From positions 429,155-493,154 of the forward strand of contig JACPOQ010000028.1 in the NCBI GenBank assembly GCA_016191435.1: a stretch of DNA of 64,000 nt, given 5' to 3'. The translations under genes were made by a program, and so were the position numbers. This DNA comes from Chloroflexota bacterium (GTDB taxonomy: Bacteria; Chloroflexota; Dehalococcoidia; Tepidiformales; Tepidiformaceae). Below, one piece after another: positions 25,906 to 34,172 of this stretch (positions are counted from its first letter, which is position 1; every line of letters begins with the position of its first letter). Under the pieces are notes generated by a model. That model was given only the letters and a program-made list of their open reading frames with translations, did not search any database and was not told the DNA's origin.

Positions 25906-26610
25906 CTATGCCCTGGGCCGCAGCGCGTAGCCGAAGCCACGCACGGTCTGGATCAGCGGCGGGCCCATGTTGTCGAGCTTCTTGCGCAGGTAGGAGACGT
26001 AGGTCTCGACCACGTTCTGGTCGCCTTCGAACTCGTAGTCCCAGACGTGATCGAGTATCTGCGCCTTCGAAAGCACGCGCCGCGGATTGTTCATCAGGTA
26101 GCGCAGGAGCTTGTACTCGGTGGGCGTCAGTTCGACCGATACGCCGCCACGGCGGACCTCGCAGCCGTCCTCGTCCAACTCCAGATCCTCGAACGCGAGC
26201 ACGCGTGACGCCGCCGCGGGCCGGATACGCCGCAGGGCAACGCGCACGCGGGCGACGAGCTCAGCCAGGCTGAACGGCTTGGTGATGTAGTCGTCCGCGC
26301 CGATCGTGAGGCCGCGGACCCGGTCCGGGGTGCCGTCACGGGCCGTCAGGAACAGGACGGAGGCATCGACCTGGTCGGCGCGAAGCTGGCGCAGGACTTC
26401 GAAGCCATCGACATCGGGCAGCATGACATCCAGGACGACCACGTGCGGCTGGAAGCTCCCAGCAGTAGCGACGGCGTCGGCGCCGGTACCTGCGGTGCGG
26501 ACCTCGAAGCCCTCGTAGCGGAGCGCGGTGGCCACGAGTTCGGCGATGGACTCTTCGTCGTCCACCACCAGCACGCGGGCCTGGGAATCGCGATTGGGTT
26601 TGGGTTCCAC
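25906..26610 (-). CDS. OmpR/PhoB-family response regulator
   Basis: This is a 234-residue response regulator. I prefer the GTG at 26610 to an in-frame ATG at 26631 because TATCCT ends exactly six bases before the GTG, as at other leaderless genes here, and that -10 would lie inside the longer frame. The receiver domain has the acidic pair VVDDEE, phospho-acceptor VVLDVMLPD (D61), FLTARD and ITKPFS. The C-terminal winged helix has ELTPTEYKLLRYLMNNP and NVVETYVSYLRKKLD. Two 11-bp direct repeats cover its -35 region, which suggests autoregulation. Confidence 0.93.
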   Translation of the reverse strand: MEPKPNRDSQARVLVVDDEESIAELVATALRYEGFEVRTAGTGADAVATAGSFQPHVVVLDVMLPDVDGFEVLRQLRADQVDASVLFLTARDGTPDRVRGLTIGADDYITKPFSLAELVARVRVALRRIRPAAASRVLAFEDLELDEDGCEVRRGGVSVELTPTEYKLLRYLMNNPRRVLSKAQILDHVWDYEFEGDQNVVETYVSYLRKKLDNMGPPLIQTVRGFGYALRPRA

Positions 26611-26616
26611 AGACAA

Positions 26617-26622
26617 AGGATA
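26617..26622 (-). promoter_or_regulatory. -10 element of the two-component operon (leaderless)
   Basis: TATCCT is followed by six bases (TTGTCT) and the GTG start at 26610. The direct repeats at 26634-26655 lie 11 bases upstream, in place of a -35 box. Confidence 0.55.
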
Positions 26623-26633
26623 GGCCAGCATTG

Positions 26634-26655
26634 CTGTGAGTTTCCTGTGACTTTC
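26634..26655. promoter_or_regulatory. Two tandem 11-bp direct repeats (probable response-regulator boxes)
   Basis: On the plus strand the units CTGTGAGTTTC and CTGTGACTTTC are directly abutted. An 11-bp period matches the spacing of OmpR/PhoB-family boxes. The pair covers the -35 position of the leaderless promoter of the response regulator, as expected for an activator that replaces the -35 box. A related pair lies upstream of the HtrA gene. Confidence 0.5.
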
Positions 26656-26731
26656 CGGAGTTTCGCTGGGCCGGTGGCGGGAGCGGCCGGCCGAGTCATG
26701 GCGCAGTCGCGGGGCGACGTCCGGGAGCGAC

Positions 26732-26829
26732 CGGCGCAGACACCAGGCGGCGCCCGGCGCAGCGAAGAGGGCCCCCTCTCGGGGGCCCTCCTGAACCAGG
26801 CGCCTGTGCGCCGCCTGGTGTCTGCGCCG
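26732..26829. repeat. Nested inverted repeats: 22-bp outer arms around a 10-bp hairpin
   Basis: The outer arms 26732-26753 and 26808-26829 are perfect 22-base inverted copies. Between them, 26767-26776 and 26781-26790 form a second perfect 10-bp GC stem with loop TCTC. The element lies just downstream of the stop of the exported helical protein gene and upstream of the two-component promoter. It could act as a terminator without a U tract, a cruciform or an RNA stabiliser. Confidence 0.75.
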
Positions 26830-26835
26830 CCCTGG

Positions 26836-27588
26836 CTAGCTGCCCGAAGCAGGCGTCGCCGTCGAACGCGAACCGTCGTCCTGGTGGGGGCCGCCGGGGC
26901 CGCGGCCGATGCCGCCGCCGAACTGGCCATCGATCATCGCGTCGAGCCTCGACGCGAAGTCCGCCGCTCGCTGGTCGGCTTGCGTTTGCGTGAGCTTGCC
27001 GCTGGCTACGTCCGCCGCCAGCTCCGTCGCGTTGGCGCTGGTCAGGAACGCCTTCAATTCATCGCGGCTCTTGCCGAACCCGGTGCCGATATCCGCGAGC
27101 GACTTGCCGGCCTGGAGGTCGGCTCTCAGAGTGGCTTCGTCAGTGCCGAAGAAGGTCGCGAGCGCCGCGCTGTCCGCGCCGAAGCCGCGACCATCGTGAT
27201 CGCCGCCCATGCCGCGCGGGCCGCCCATGCCGCCAGCGAGGCCGAAGAAGAAGTCGTCGCCGCTGTTGATGCGGGCCGTGATGTCGTCGGCCTGGGCCTG
27301 CGTGATCGTGCCGGCCGCGAGCTGCGCCGACACCTCATCGAGGCTCGTCTTCTGGAGGGCGGCCTTGAGCGTCGCTTCATCGATGCCGAGGTTGGCGGCG
27401 AGCTTCTGGAGGTAATCCTCCCGCGCGGCCGTCGCGGCAGCTGGCGCCGCCGCCGAGGCCATGTTGGTGACGTCGGAGTTCGAGGCTGCGGTCGCGGAAC
27501 CGGCTTGGACCGCGACGAGCCCGCCAACGATGCCTGCGACGGACGCGAGCCCGGCGCCAATGCTGAGAAGTTTCGGAGTCCTGGTCAT
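26836..27588 (-). CDS. Exported helical protein of unknown function
   Basis: This protein has 250 residues from the ATG at 27588; the longer open frame upstream runs through a promoter-like region. A signal peptide (TRTPKLLSIGAGLASVAGIVGG) is followed by Ala-rich helices. Repeated units are seen: LGIDEATLKAALQ and FGTDEATLRADLQ, then TQAQADDITARI and TQTQADQRAADF. A Gly-rich linker (about residues 140-160) and a Gly/Asp/Ser-rich tail are present. The alternating pattern resembles small periplasmic helical bundles such as Spy/CpxP, but no family motif is clear. It is next to a two-component system and an HtrA protease. Confidence 0.7.
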   Translation of the reverse strand: MTRTPKLLSIGAGLASVAGIVGGLVAVQAGSATAASNSDVTNMASAAAPAAATAAREDYLQKLAANLGIDEATLKAALQKTSLDEVSAQLAAGTITQAQADDITARINSGDDFFFGLAGGMGGPRGMGGDHDGRGFGADSAALATFFGTDEATLRADLQAGKSLADIGTGFGKSRDELKAFLTSANATELAADVASGKLTQTQADQRAADFASRLDAMIDGQFGGGIGRGPGGPHQDDGSRSTATPASGS

Positions 27589-27628
27589 GGTTCGTGAATC
27601 ACTTTCTGTCCCGGCCGCTTCGTGCAAC

Positions 27629-27639
27629 CTGTGACGTTC
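27629..27639. promoter_or_regulatory. Single CTGTGA-type half-site upstream of the exported helical protein
   Basis: CTGTGACGTTC differs by one base from the second unit upstream of the response-regulator gene and lies 41 bases before the start at 27588. The neighbouring 11-bp windows match poorly, so this is a weak candidate site. Confidence 0.25.
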
Positions 27640-27748
27640 GTAACCGTACGGCCCATGTGTTGGAACTCCCTGTGCCTCCGGTGAGAACCTTCTAATTCTT
27701 TTCAGTTCCTTCAATGTGGGCCAATACGAGCGGCGACGGCAGACGCAC

Positions 27749-27780
27749 GCGAAAAACGGGCCGTTACGGCCCGCTTTCGC
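27749..27780 (-). terminator. Rho-independent terminator of the HtrA-type gene
   Basis: Read on the minus strand, a 7-bp GC stem (CGGGCCG/CGGCCCG, loop TAA) is followed at once by a run of five T. The outer bases (GCGAAA and TTTCGC) can extend the stem. It lies 24-55 bases beyond the HtrA stop. Confidence 0.8.
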
Positions 27781-27803
27781 ACTCATCGAACTGGAATCGA
27801 TGT

Positions 27804-28961
27804 CTAAGCTGATGTGGCTGTCCCGAGCGTGACGTCAATGGTGATCTTCTTGCCGCCACGGTAGACCTCGACGCTTACCTTCTTGCCTGCGCCATTTTCG
27901 ATCAACGCGACCGCCAACTGCGACTCGTCCTTCACCGGGGACCCCGCGATGCTGACGATCACGTCTCCGGGCTGGATGCCGGCCTGGGCCGCCGGCCCAC
28001 CAGGCTGCACGCTGGATCCGACCTGCGCAGACCCGGCGAGCTGCGCGAGTTCCCCCTGCGTTGGCAGGTACACCCCGCCGATATCGGTTGGGATACCGAG
28101 CTCTTTCGCCTTACCGGGGAGCAACGGCTGGAAATACCGCACTCCCAGCAGGCCGCGGTTCACTTTGCCGTTGTCCCTGAGCTGCTTGAAGACCGCATTC
28201 ACGGTGTCCGACCCCACAGCGAGGCCGATGCCGACGGCCGCCTGCCCGGTTTCCTGGTCCGGGACGAGCGACGTGTTGATCCCGACAACTTCGCCGTTGT
28301 AGTTGATGAGCGGACCGCCGCTGTTGCCGTGGGTGATGGCGGCGTCCGTCTGCACGGCGCCAAGGATGCCTGTGCTGCTCTCATCGATGGAGCGGTTCTT
28401 GGCGCTGATGATGCCCTGCGTCACCGTCGGCGACCCCGCACTGCTGGTCAGGTCCAGGGCGTAGCCGATCGCGATGACCTGGTCGCCGACGTTCGTGTTC
28501 TCCAAGCTCGCCAGCTTGAGGTACGGGAACCCACTTCCGTCCACCTTCAGGAGCGCCAGGTCCGACTTGGCGTCTGTCCCGACCACGCTCGCCGTCTTCG
28601 TCGTCCCGTCATCGAGGCCGACGCTAATTTTGGAGGCCACCGTAGTCGAACGGCCGGTGGTGGTCACGATGACGTGGTTGTTGGTCATGATGTAGCCATC
28701 GGATGTGACGAAGAACCCGCTGCCGACGCCGCTGCTCGTCTCAATGCGGACGACCGCCGGTTGCGTCTTTTGCACCAGCGAAGCGAGCGATGCCTGGCTC
28801 GCCGAGACGGCCACGGTTTGCTGCGACGTCGTCAGGGTGCCGGCCGTCGTGGTGGCGGCCTTCGTCGCAGTGGCGGTGCCGCCGCCTGTGGATGAACACG
28901 CCGCGCCGACGAACAGCGTAAGTGCTGCGATGCCAGCCCCGACGGGAAACAACCTGTTCAT
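27804..28961 (-). CDS. HtrA/DegP-type serine protease lipoprotein with PDZ domain
   Basis: This protein has 385 residues. A lipobox (GAAC, lipidated C22) ends the signal peptide, followed by a Thr/Ala-rich tether. The trypsin-like domain has His in TNNHVI (H96), Asp in SDLALLKV (D134) and Ser in HGNSGGPL (S214). One PDZ domain occupies about residues 280-385 (GGPAAQAGIQPGDVIVSIAG). It degrades or refolds misfolded envelope proteins. An AAGGAG ribosome site is present and tandem CTGTG-type repeats lie about 45 bases upstream, linking it to the adjacent two-component system. Confidence 0.93.
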   Translation of the reverse strand: MNRLFPVGAGIAALTLFVGAACSSTGGGTATATKAATTTAGTLTTSQQTVAVSASQASLASLVQKTQPAVVRIETSSGVGSGFFVTSDGYIMTNNHVIVTTTGRSTTVASKISVGLDDGTTKTASVVGTDAKSDLALLKVDGSGFPYLKLASLENTNVGDQVIAIGYALDLTSSAGSPTVTQGIISAKNRSIDESSTGILGAVQTDAAITHGNSGGPLINYNGEVVGINTSLVPDQETGQAAVGIGLAVGSDTVNAVFKQLRDNGKVNRGLLGVRYFQPLLPGKAKELGIPTDIGGVYLPTQGELAQLAGSAQVGSSVQPGGPAAQAGIQPGDVIVSIAGSPVKDESQLAVALIENGAGKKVSVEVYRGGKKITIDVTLGTATSA

Positions 28962-29004
28962 AGGAGACTCCTTGGTAGCGATAGGACCAGTGTTTTGTCT
29001 GAAC

Positions 29005-29026
29005 CTGTGGGGTTGCTGTGAGGTTG
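29005..29026. promoter_or_regulatory. Tandem 11-bp direct repeats upstream of the HtrA-type gene
   Basis: The units CTGTGGGGTTG and CTGTGAGGTTG are directly abutted, 44 bases before the start at 28961 and in the same orientation relative to the gene as the pair at 26634-26655. A third weaker unit may follow at 29027. Confidence 0.45.
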
Positions 29027-29104
29027 GTGTGGTCCGCGTTGACCCTTACCGGGGCTAAATGCTCCGAGCCCGGATGAGGAGCTTGGTGCGCAGCCCCGTC
29101 TATA

Positions 29105-29130
29105 GACCACACGAGACAGACCACACGAGA
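29105..29130. repeat. Short direct repeat, GACCACACGAGA twice
   Basis: Two exact 12-base copies start at 29105 and 29119, with a partial third copy (CCACACGG) after them. They lie in the gap between the HtrA and PAP2 genes. Function is unknown. Confidence 0.4.
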
Positions 29131-29167
29131 CCACACGGCTTGAGGCGAGGTAATGACTCCCGGGCGG

Positions 29168-30103
29168 TCAATCGCGGGCGGTCAGCGCTCGCCGTCCCGG
29201 GGCCGGAAGCGGCGGACGGGCTCGTTCCGGGACCCGATCAGCCCTTCGCAGGAACCACCACGCCGGTACGAGCGAGTAGGCGATGCCGACAGCCGCGTCG
29301 ACCCAGTAGTGGTTCCCGGTGACCACGACGACGAGCAGCATCACGAGCCCCGGCAGCGGCCACAACAGTCGCACGGCCCGGAGGTTCGTGGTCCGGCTCA
29401 CCACGAACGCCGCCGTCATCACCCAGCCCACATGGAAACTCGGGATCGCCGCGAACTGGTTCGCGAACGTCATCGGGGCGCCGCGCGCTGCGAACACGTC
29501 AGTAACGCCAATGCCCTGAGTGAGCCGCGGTGGCGCGACCGGAAATAGCGCGAGCGTCACAACTCCGAGCAGCGCGGAAAGCGCCAGCGCATTCCGGAGT
29601 GCGAGGTAGCCGCGGCGATCGGTCAACAACAGGAAGACAAGCCCCGCGAGCGGGATGGCCGGGTACCCGTGCGAGTAGACTAGCATGAGCGCACGGTCGA
29701 TGGCGGGGTGCCCGCTCACGAGCGCTTGCAGCTTCGGCTCGACGAAGATGCCCATTGCCTTTTCGAACCCGACGACCATATCCGCGTTGTGCACCGCATC
29801 CGCCGGCGACGCCTGGAAAACCTTGCGTCCAAGTTCGTAGAGCAGGAATCCAGCCGAAACGATGCCGACCTCAAGGCCGACCCGCGCAAGAGGAAGGGGA
29901 CCGCGGCCCCGGAGGACGTTGATCCGTATTGCCGCTCCCATAGCAGCAAGCACCGCTATCACGAGCACGAACTCGCGCGTCAGCGTGTAGATCACACCTG
30001 ACAGTATGACCAGTGCGAGCGTCACAGGCACCCACCTTGTGGCGCAGGCGAGGACGGAGCGGGCCTTCTGGGAGGGGTAAATTGTCGTGCTCGAGGCTGC
30101 CAT
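29168..30103 (-). CDS. PAP2-family membrane phosphotransferase (Aur1/Ipt1-like)
   Basis: This 311-residue integral membrane protein has about six hydrophobic helices. PAP2 signatures are visible: IPSFHVGW supplies the central His motif and VTGNHYWVDAAVG the catalytic His-Asp motif; the first Arg-containing motif is loose. This layout matches the PAP2 subgroup that includes inositol-phosphoryl ceramide synthase Aur1 and bacterial lipid phosphatases or phosphotransferases. It is divergent from a secreted PI-PLC-X-like protein, which supports a role in phospholipid head-group chemistry. The substrate remains unknown. Confidence 0.8.
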   Translation of the reverse strand: MAASSTTIYPSQKARSVLACATRWVPVTLALVILSGVIYTLTREFVLVIAVLAAMGAAIRINVLRGRGPLPLARVGLEVGIVSAGFLLYELGRKVFQASPADAVHNADMVVGFEKAMGIFVEPKLQALVSGHPAIDRALMLVYSHGYPAIPLAGLVFLLLTDRRGYLALRNALALSALLGVVTLALFPVAPPRLTQGIGVTDVFAARGAPMTFANQFAAIPSFHVGWVMTAAFVVSRTTNLRAVRLLWPLPGLVMLLVVVVTGNHYWVDAAVGIAYSLVPAWWFLRRADRVPERARPPLPAPGRRALTARD

Positions 30104-30296
30104 CCCCCCAGATGTACACGGGAAGATGCGTCGAAGGGGAAAAGTTACGTGCCCTCCGCTAACATACGCGCCACGTTTTACATCGGGAAACGCTCTCTAG
30201 TGACACAGTAACGTAGGCGATTTCCGTGGTCGTGCGAGAAGTCTGCTTTACGATCACGTTGCTTTGTGATGGAAATGCGTAACAATTGAATCGCAA

Positions 30297-31370
30297 TTGG
30301 ACCCCAGATCGTTCGCTGCCCACCACTACGACCCGCACCGCTTCCACGGACTTCGCGCCACGCTCCGGGCGGACCTCGGGCTGCTTGCGGTGGCACTGCT
30401 GGCGCTCACCCTCGTCGGTTTCCTACCGCGTGCCTCGGCCGCGCCTACGACGACCACAACGCTCGCGGCGAACCCTACCGCTTGTAACGGCGACGCCGTC
30501 CTCTGTGACCGCCGCTACGACCAGGTGGTGTACCCGGCGACCCATAACTCCATGTCCGCGGAGGATCAGGGCTGGCTCTGGCCCTTTCAGGAATCCGGCA
30601 TCACTCAGCAGCTGAACGACGGGATCCGCATGCTGCTCATTGATACCCACTACTGGGAGACGAACGACAACACCGCACCGTACGAGAAGCGAGCCGGCCC
30701 CGCATTGGCGCCTGATGTCGCCGCGGCTGCCGCGAACGCCGGCCCACCGGAATCCGGGCCGCTGCTCTGCCACGCGGAATGCTGGATGGGGCATACCCCA
30801 CTCGTGGCCGGCCTGGCCGAGATCCGTGACTTCCTCGTCAGCCGCCCGGCCGAAGTCGTGAGCATCTTCATCCAGGACGCCATCACAACTCGCGACACAG
30901 TGGCGGCATTCCAGGCGGCCGGCCTCGAACCGTTCCTCTACACCTACGCCGAGGGCGCGCCCTGGCCGACGCTCCGCGAAATGATCCGCTCGAACCAGCG
31001 GCTGGTGGTATTCGCTGAGGTGCAAGGGCCTCCGCCCGCGTGGTACCAGCAGGGCTGGACCCTGATCCAGGATACCGGGTTCGATGTCACAAACCCATCT
31101 GGCTTCACCTGCGCGCTCAACCGTGGCCGTGGCAGCAACCCGCTCTTCCTGCTCAACAACTGGATCGCAGCGCTCGTGCCCCGGCAATCCGATGCAGCCA
31201 TCGTGAACTCGCGCGTATTCCTCCTCGAACGCGCCCGCAAGTGTATGTCCGAGCGCGGCCGGCTGCCGAACTTCATCGCGGTCAACTTCTACGAGACCGG
31301 GGACCTGTTTCAGGTCGTCGATGAACTGAATGGCGTCGCCCCGCGCACCCTGGTCGCGCAGCCGCGCTGA
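30297..31370 (+). CDS. Secreted PI-PLC-X-like phosphodiesterase
   Basis: This 357-residue protein probably starts at a TTG, as no ATG or GTG lies upstream in frame. A signal peptide covers about residues 24-49. The PI-PLC X-domain features are YPATHNSM (H83), the strand GIRMLLIDTHYW and the second catalytic His in LLCHAECW (H159). Paired Cys residues in the N-terminal part of the mature protein could form disulfides. Such bacterial enzymes cleave phosphatidylinositol-type head groups by acid/base His chemistry. The 193-base region upstream is noticeably AT-richer than the surroundings and contains CAATTG twice. Confidence 0.78.
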   Translation: MDPRSFAAHHYDPHRFHGLRATLRADLGLLAVALLALTLVGFLPRASAAPTTTTTLAANPTACNGDAVLCDRRYDQVVYPATHNSMSAEDQGWLWPFQESGITQQLNDGIRMLLIDTHYWETNDNTAPYEKRAGPALAPDVAAAAANAGPPESGPLLCHAECWMGHTPLVAGLAEIRDFLVSRPAEVVSIFIQDAITTRDTVAAFQAAGLEPFLYTYAEGAPWPTLREMIRSNQRLVVFAEVQGPPPAWYQQGWTLIQDTGFDVTNPSGFTCALNRGRGSNPLFLLNNWIAALVPRQSDAAIVNSRVFLLERARKCMSERGRLPNFIAVNFYETGDLFQVVDELNGVAPRTLVAQPR

Positions 31371-31599
31371 CCGCCCGCACTGAGTCCCGACTCCGATACC
31401 GAGAATGGACCTGCCGGCGTCCTCGCCTGGCCAGGCCTCAACGGCCGCACCGTCCTGCCCGGCCGGATGATGATGCCGGGCGTACTGCGCCCACGGCCCC
31501 CGATCAGGGGGCGCGAATCTGCAGAGATCGCCGCCGGGCGCAACGCAGCGTCCCATTCCGCGGCCGCCGCGCCGGGATTCGGGCAGGCCCGGGGCCACC

Positions 31600-33981
31600 C
31601 TATCCCTTCGCGGCGTCGCCCCGCCACGGATCTGGCTTCAGCTCCTTGTCGAAGGCACGCAGCGGGTGGCGCGTGCTGTCCAGGCGGCCTTCGTCCCAGG
31701 GCTCGAACGCGTTCTTGATATTCGCGAGGCCTGTCGCCGCGAGCTCCGGGTAATGCCGGAGAATGACGTGCTTGAGGTCCGCGCGGTCGATCCAATCGAG
31801 ACCTTTCTGCGTGTACGTTTCGGCGTTGTAGCAGTCGGTGAAGAAACGGTCCGCCTGCAGCCGCCGTGAGGCATTGAGGATGAAGATCTGGAACAGCGTC
31901 TCCCCGAAACCGAAGCCCGTTGGCCGTGTCTCCTCGGCCAGCGTACCGACGAGCAGGTCCAGCCGCTCGACGTCCTCCGCGCGCGCGCCATACGTCTCTT
32001 TGAGGGCGGCGAGGTGGTCCGGGTCGGAAGTGAGGTCCTCCCATGAGCGGACCGGGTTGAGCCCCAGCTGGCGGCGGAACTCGTTATATCGCGGGACGCC
32101 CCGCTCCCGCGCGCGCAGGATATCGACGGCGCCCATGTCGAAAAGTGGGTTCCCCGGGATGCTGAGCTCCTGCATGAATCGGGGGTAGTTGTTGAGCACG
32201 AGTTGTCCCGGGTGCTGATTCCCGAACGAATAGAAGAGGTCCGCCATCGGCACGCGCTTCGTCAGCTTCGGTGACCCCGCCTGGCGCGTCGCCGGGAACG
32301 GCACGTCTTCCGTGGCGGCCGGCCCGGCGGAGCGAGTCGTGATGGCCAGCGTCTCCGGCAGCAGCGAATGGAGCCGGTAGACCTCCACGAACTCTTCGGT
32401 AAGCCCGTATGGTTGGCCGTGATTGTTAACCGGGTTGCCCACGACGCCGCCCATTTCGGGGTTTCGGACATTGAAGTTGGCGAGCGTTTTCTTCTCCGCA
32501 CCCCGCCGGAAGACGTTCGTGAGCACGCCGTACCAGTTGGCGTTGAGCGCCTCCGCAAGCGTGGCGTTCGGGAGGATGGCCGGTGTCCATTCGACCGAAT
32601 GGATCTTCGCCATGACGGCCGCATTGATAAGCCGTGCGACGTTGAAGAGCCGGTTATCCTCCCACTCCGGGTAGGACGCCTTTAGCATGTCGCAGATGGC
32701 ATTGTGCTCGCGCGCGAACAGCGTGTGGAGCATCGAAAGGCCCACCCACCAGTCGCGCACGAATCCCGACTCCTCGACGCCGTTCGCCCCCACGGGAAGC
32801 GTGCCGTCGCCGTTGAGCCGAAGCTTGCCGTCGGCGTGGCTGCGCAGCCGGTCGACTGTCGCCTGGTCGCTCCCGTAGATCTGCGACCCGTCCCACCAGT
32901 GGGTGACCTCGTTGATGAACGTGATAGGCGTGCGCTCGCCAGCCGGGCGCCGGGTTGGGTCGGGCTGCGTTTTGCCGACGAACAGGTTCTGTTGGCGGTA
33001 TCGAAGCCGCGCCGGGTCGTCCGGCGCGAGCGGGATCTCGTGGACGCCGGTGCTCAGGTTCTGGCCGTGGCTGATCCAGTCGTGGTTCTGGAAGTTGATC
33101 CAGGAGGCCGCGAGCATGTTCAGGAAGGGCACTTCTTTCATCTCGCCGGGGCGCGTGAGCAGCTTGCGGCTGATCTCGCGCGGGTTCGGTGTCAGCAGCG
33201 CGGCGCCCGTCTCCGGGCGGATAGCGGCGATGCGGACGTTGCGGGGAAAGCGCGTGCCCGCGGCGCCCTCCTTGGGGTTCTGGAGGTTGTTCCATGAGCC
33301 ATCGGCGGTGCGGAAATGCGTGACCCCTGGCGGCGGGGTCAACCCGCGCCGCTGGAACCCAACGAGCGTGCGCCCGGGGTATGTGCTGCGCAGGTTGAAC
33401 CGGTTCAGCCGGGTGCGCATGTACCCGAGCGTGAGGATGCCGATTGTCAGCCGCCGCCGGTACCAGTTCGTCCAGACTTCGTCGCGGTAGCCGAGACCCC
33501 GGCCGACGAGTTGCGTAACGCCATCCACCACGGCCGACACGCCGAACCCGAGCGCGTCGCCGGCGACCCGCAACGCTTTGCGCCCAAACGTGACTTCGAT
33601 GGGGTCTGGCGGAGCCGGGAGGGCGCCCGCCGGCACGCTCGGGGGCGCCAGCAGCTTTTCGCGGTCATAGTAGTAGACCTCCGGGACTTGCACCTGGATC
33701 TCGGAGGCGGCATTCGCGTGCGCGCGCCCCAGCATTTCGGACCAGTCCGGATTCGCCGGCTGCGCCTCTAGCGCGATCGAATAGGCGGTCACGGCGGCGG
33801 CGTAGTCCCCCTGCTGGAACAGAGCCAGCGCGAGCAGCGCGTCGCTCTCGCCGGAGGGAGCGCGCTCGGGCGCGCACTGGAGCACAGCCGTGGCTGCGGC
33901 GTAGTCGCCCGCGTCGATCAGCCGCCCGGCCTCGTCGAGGGTGGGTTTCCAGGCCTCGATGGTTGCCTCGTCGTTCGGCAT
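31600..33981 (-). CDS. TPR plus animal-type haem peroxidase fusion
   Basis: This protein has 793 residues from the ATG at 33981 (GGAAGAGGGG ribosome site); frame-open sequence upstream is out of gene context. Residues about 1-95 are helical with TPR-like repeats (DAGDYAAATAVLQ, then FQQGDYAAAVTAYSIALEAQP). The peroxidase domain spans about 220-790: distal region INFQNHDWISHG (H300 or H305), LFAREHNAI with the family REHN motif, and proximal His in VYRLHSLLPETL (H538). This is the prostaglandin-synthase/linoleate-dioxygenase-like branch of peroxidases, rare but known in bacteria. There is no signal peptide, so it acts inside the cell. Likely substrate: a fatty acid. Confidence 0.88.
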   Translation of the reverse strand: MPNDEATIEAWKPTLDEAGRLIDAGDYAAATAVLQCAPERAPSGESDALLALALFQQGDYAAAVTAYSIALEAQPANPDWSEMLGRAHANAASEIQVQVPEVYYYDREKLLAPPSVPAGALPAPPDPIEVTFGRKALRVAGDALGFGVSAVVDGVTQLVGRGLGYRDEVWTNWYRRRLTIGILTLGYMRTRLNRFNLRSTYPGRTLVGFQRRGLTPPPGVTHFRTADGSWNNLQNPKEGAAGTRFPRNVRIAAIRPETGAALLTPNPREISRKLLTRPGEMKEVPFLNMLAASWINFQNHDWISHGQNLSTGVHEIPLAPDDPARLRYRQQNLFVGKTQPDPTRRPAGERTPITFINEVTHWWDGSQIYGSDQATVDRLRSHADGKLRLNGDGTLPVGANGVEESGFVRDWWVGLSMLHTLFAREHNAICDMLKASYPEWEDNRLFNVARLINAAVMAKIHSVEWTPAILPNATLAEALNANWYGVLTNVFRRGAEKKTLANFNVRNPEMGGVVGNPVNNHGQPYGLTEEFVEVYRLHSLLPETLAITTRSAGPAATEDVPFPATRQAGSPKLTKRVPMADLFYSFGNQHPGQLVLNNYPRFMQELSIPGNPLFDMGAVDILRARERGVPRYNEFRRQLGLNPVRSWEDLTSDPDHLAALKETYGARAEDVERLDLLVGTLAEETRPTGFGFGETLFQIFILNASRRLQADRFFTDCYNAETYTQKGLDWIDRADLKHVILRHYPELAATGLANIKNAFEPWDEGRLDSTRHPLRAFDKELKPDPWRGDAAKG

Positions 33982-34105
33982 CGGGAACCCCTCTTCCGGC
34001 GGACGGCTGTCGCAGGCCGGCGCACCGTCCGCAAGCAGGTGGGAGCACTGTATGGCCGCCTCCGCAGGTTCGCAACGCCCGCGATATGCTCCCGGCAGGA
34101 AAGGA

Positions 34106-34119
34106 TTCCCGCGCGGGAA
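34106..34119. promoter_or_regulatory. 14-bp perfect palindrome upstream of the haem peroxidase gene
   Basis: TTCCCGCGCGGGAA reads the same on both strands and lies 125 bases before the peroxidase start. It could be a dimeric operator, or the base of a stem. A further inverted pair AGCAGGG/CCCTGCT (34119-34148) follows. Confidence 0.3.
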
Positions 34120-34172
34120 GCAGGGCGACGGGCCCTGTGCCCCCTGCTCCTGGATCGGCTGCGAACGCTGGC

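Noticed and set aside
26631..26633. ATG at 26631 as the response-regulator start
   Set aside because: A TATCCT element lies between it and the GTG at 26610, at exactly the leaderless spacing seen elsewhere.
29105..29130. Start of a CRISPR array
   Set aside because: Two 12-base copies with a 2-base gap are far too short and close for CRISPR repeats and spacers.
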